Below, one piece after another: positions 61,972 to 64,000 of a stretch of 64,000 nucleotides of DNA; within the stretch, counting starts at the first letter, position 1; each line of letters starts with the position of its first letter. This stretch comes from Comamonas sp. NLF-1-9 (GTDB taxonomy: Bacteria; Pseudomonadota; Gammaproteobacteria; Burkholderiales; Burkholderiaceae_C), in the NCBI RefSeq assembly GCF_019195435.1, contig NZ_CP078069.1, positions 1,550,001 through 1,614,000 on the forward strand, read 5' to 3'. Below the pieces are notes generated by a model. It was not told where the DNA came from, searched no databases, and saw only the letters and a list, made by a program, of their open reading frames with translations. The translations under genes and the position numbers were made by a program.

Positions 61972-63873
61972 ATGGAAAAATTGAAGATGCACTCGCGCAA
62001 ACTCACCCAAGTCAACATTGCTCGTATCGCCGAGCTGTTTCCGAACTGCGTGACGGAAGCCATGGGTCGCGACGGAAGCATGACGCAGGCAGTGAATTTC
62101 GATCAATTAAAGCAAGAATTGTCAGATTCAATTGTCGAAGGCCCGCAAGAGCGCTATTTTCTCAATTGGCCCGGAAAGCGGGAAGCCCTGCTTGCCGCGA
62201 ATTCTCCAATATCCAGAACTCTGCGCCCCCTTGAAGAAGAGAGCGTAAATTTCGAACATACAAGAAACATCTTCATTGAAGGCGACAATCTTGAGGCCCT
62301 CAAACTGCTGCAGGAATCCTATCTGGGTCGCGTGAAAATGATCTACATTGACCCGCCATATAATACGGGTCATGATTTTCTATACGAAGACGACTTCGCC
62401 GAAAACTCACAAGACTACTTGATTCGAACCAAGCAAAAAAGCAATCAAGGTGTAATTCTTACCGCGAATACCGATGCAAACGGGAGGTTTCATTCAGACT
62501 GGCTTTCGATGATCTACCCAAGGCTGAAATTGGCACGATTGCTTTTGACGGACGACGGAATCATATTCGCATCCATTGACGACAATGAAGTTGCCAACCT
62601 CAGGAAAGTACTTGACGAGATATTCGGGGAAGACAATTTTTTACAACAACTCGTATGGAAAAGACATGCAGGCGGCGGAAATGATTCGAGACATTTCGCA
62701 ACCGACCACGAATACATACTCGCTTATGCAAAGAACAAGGATTCGTTAGGCCGCCTGCGCATGCCGTTAACAGATGAGGACAAACAAGACTACAAGTCAA
62801 AAGACCGGCATTTTGACGCACTCGGTCCATACAAGACAAAATCATTTTGTCGAATGCGCCCTGATGACCCTCGTCCAACTCTCACCTACGACATCACTAC
62901 TCCCGATGGAACCACGCTCAGAGATACATGGAAATGGGAAGAGTCCAGGTTCCTGAAAGCACTGGAAGAGGAAAAGGTTCAAATCAGAAAGGACCGAAAT
63001 GGCAAGTGGCAGGTTGAATACAAGATATACTTGAACGCGGTTGATGATGAAGAAGGTCAGGCGGAGGAAAAGACAAAAGTACCACGATCGCTTCTAATTG
63101 ACATCGAAAGAAACTCCGAAGGGAAAAAACAATTAAGGGAAGCCATTGGGAAAGACAACATATTCAACAATCCAAAGCCTACCGGGTTGATCAAGCACTT
63201 GATGTCATTCGGCAGCGGGCCCAATGACATAATTCTTGACTTCTTTGCAGGTTCGGGAAGCACCGGACAAGCAGTCATGGAGTTGAATCATGCCCAGAAC
63301 TCCAGCCGTCGTTTTATTTTGATTCAGCTACCCGAGTTGTGCGATGAAAAATCCGCAGCATTCAAAGCTGGCTACAAGGCAATTCCTGAGATAACCAAGG
63401 AACGACTTCGCTCCGTCGGCAACACCATTAAATCAGGACAACCTGAAGGAGTTCGTAACGATACAGGCTTTCGCGTCCTGAAGATTGACACTTCAAACAT
63501 GGCAGATGTTTATTACTCGCCAGACGTCTTTGAGCAGTCAAACCTTGAGCTGTTTGTCGACAACATCAAGACGGACCGCAAACCGGCAGATCTGCTGTTT
63601 CAGGTAATGCTGGACTGGGGTGTTGATCTCGCAATGCCGATTACCAAGGAGACGATTCAGGGCAACGAAGTGTTCTTTGTTGATGGCAACGCACTAGCTG
63701 CTTGCCTTGACGCGCACAGCGGCATCGACGAAGCTTTTGTGAGAGAACTTGCCAGGCGCCAGCCGCTGCGCGTGGTGTTCCGCGATGCGGGCTTTCGGGA
63801 CGACGCCGCCAAAATCAACGTGGAGCAAATCTTCAGGCTTCTGTCGCCTGCCTCCGACATAAAGTGCATCTGA
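61972..63873 (+). CDS. mod: Type III restriction-modification methyltransferase (Mod subunit)
   Basis: A 633-residue adenine N6-methyltransferase of the beta class. Motif IV DPPYNTG is at residues 127-133 and motif [17 protein letters not shown] near residue 424, the order typical of Mod. The target-recognition region lies between them. The gene is clearly lower in GC than its neighbours, suggesting transfer. ATG 61972 or the ATG five codons later may be used. It is followed 10 bp later by res. Confidence 0.93.
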   Translation: MEKLKMHSRKLTQVNIARIAELFPNCVTEAMGRDGSMTQAVNFDQLKQELSDSIVEGPQERYFLNWPGKREALLAANSPISRTLRPLEEESVNFEHTRNIFIEGDNLEALKLLQESYLGRVKMIYIDPPYNTGHDFLYEDDFAENSQDYLIRTKQKSNQGVILTANTDANGRFHSDWLSMIYPRLKLARLLLTDDGIIFASIDDNEVANLRKVLDEIFGEDNFLQQLVWKRHAGGGNDSRHFATDHEYILAYAKNKDSLGRLRMPLTDEDKQDYKSKDRHFDALGPYKTKSFCRMRPDDPRPTLTYDITTPDGTTLRDTWKWEESRFLKALEEEKVQIRKDRNGKWQVEYKIYLNAVDDEEGQAEEKTKVPRSLLIDIERNSEGKKQLREAIGKDNIFNNPKPTGLIKHLMSFGSGPNDIILDFFAGSGSTGQAVMELNHAQNSSRRFILIQLPELCDEKSAAFKAGYKAIPEITKERLRSVGNTIKSGQPEGVRNDTGFRVLKIDTSNMADVYYSPDVFEQSNLELFVDNIKTDRKPADLLFQVMLDWGVDLAMPITKETIQGNEVFFVDGNALAACLDAHSGIDEAFVRELARRQPLRVVFRDAGFRDDAAKINVEQIFRLLSPASDIKCI

Positions 63874-63883
63874 GGGGCGCGCG

Positions 63884-64000
63884 ATGAAGCTGAAGTTCAA
63901 GACACAGGCCTACCAGACGGCGGCAGTGCAGGCAGTAGTCGGCTGCTTCAAGGGACAAATTCCGCATCACGGCGGCCTCCGCTATCGGCTCGACCCCGGG
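63884..64000 (+). CDS. res: Type III restriction endonuclease Res subunit (N-terminal part)
   Basis: Only 39 residues are present before the window ends: [20 protein letters not shown] then [11 protein letters not shown]. This matches the N-terminus of type III Res helicase-nuclease subunits (LKFKxQxYQxxAVxxVVDxF). It is 10 bp downstream of mod, the expected mod-res order. Res would provide DNA translocation and cleavage. Confidence 0.85.
   Translation, partial: MKLKFKTQAYQTAAVQAVVGCFKGQIPHHGGLRYRLDPG

Overview
The window is high-GC chromosomal DNA from a betaproteobacterium, most likely a member of the Comamonadaceae. The evidence is the gene families and their order (secB-grxC-rhodanese, ftsY next to rsmD, tolB-pal-cpoB-tcdA, mltG-tmk-holB-pilZ), the B12-riboswitch-led cobalamin operon, and a degenerate short repeat ending in an ATAGCT-like motif. 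The species cannot be fixed from sequence alone.

Layout. 1-17.5 kb is mostly housekeeping: the start of ettA, rhlE, a lipoprotein M14 peptidase, gpsA-secB-grxC-rhodanese, gpmA, a C-terminal processing protease, a MoeB/ThiF protein, an FMN-binding glutamate-synthase-like protein, coaD, rsmD, a pair of M16 peptidases, and ftsY. A decayed acyl-CoA synthetase remnant and a small unknown gene follow. 17,659-24,965 is a compact integrative element inserted in the 3' half of a tRNA-Lys(UUU) gene. It is bounded by 49-bp direct repeats and carries a tyrosine recombinase, a toxin-antitoxin pair, an AlpA-like regulator, small unknown proteins, a primase-polymerase/AAA ATPase and an iteron-like repeat cluster. 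No structural phage genes are visible.

25-43 kb holds the Tol-Pal operon, msbA, and a mltG-tmk-holB-pilZ-tatD-ankyrin operon. After these come several hydrolases, a thioesterase-acetyltransferase fusion, an MscS channel, a K+ channel, and an exported FAH-family protein. 43.2-57.9 kb is a cobalamin district on the minus strand. One block is cobQ-cobT-cobS-cobC. The other is btuB-cbiA-cobU-btuF-btuC-btuD-cobO-ogt-cbiB-cobD, led by a cobalamin riboswitch. Together they cover corrinoid uptake, a,c-diamide and cobyric acid amidation, adenosylation, aminopropanol arm attachment and nucleotide loop assembly. Corrin ring synthesis is not in the window, so the cell either encodes it elsewhere or salvages corrinoids.

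58.2-60.4 kb has a zapB-like gene, zapA, a 6S RNA candidate and an HD-GYP protein. From about 60.8 kb to the end is a defence locus: an excisionase-like HTH protein, remnants I read as a deleted helicase gene, a DUF4391 protein, a type III Mod methyltransferase of visibly lower GC, and the first codons of the Res subunit, which runs off the window.
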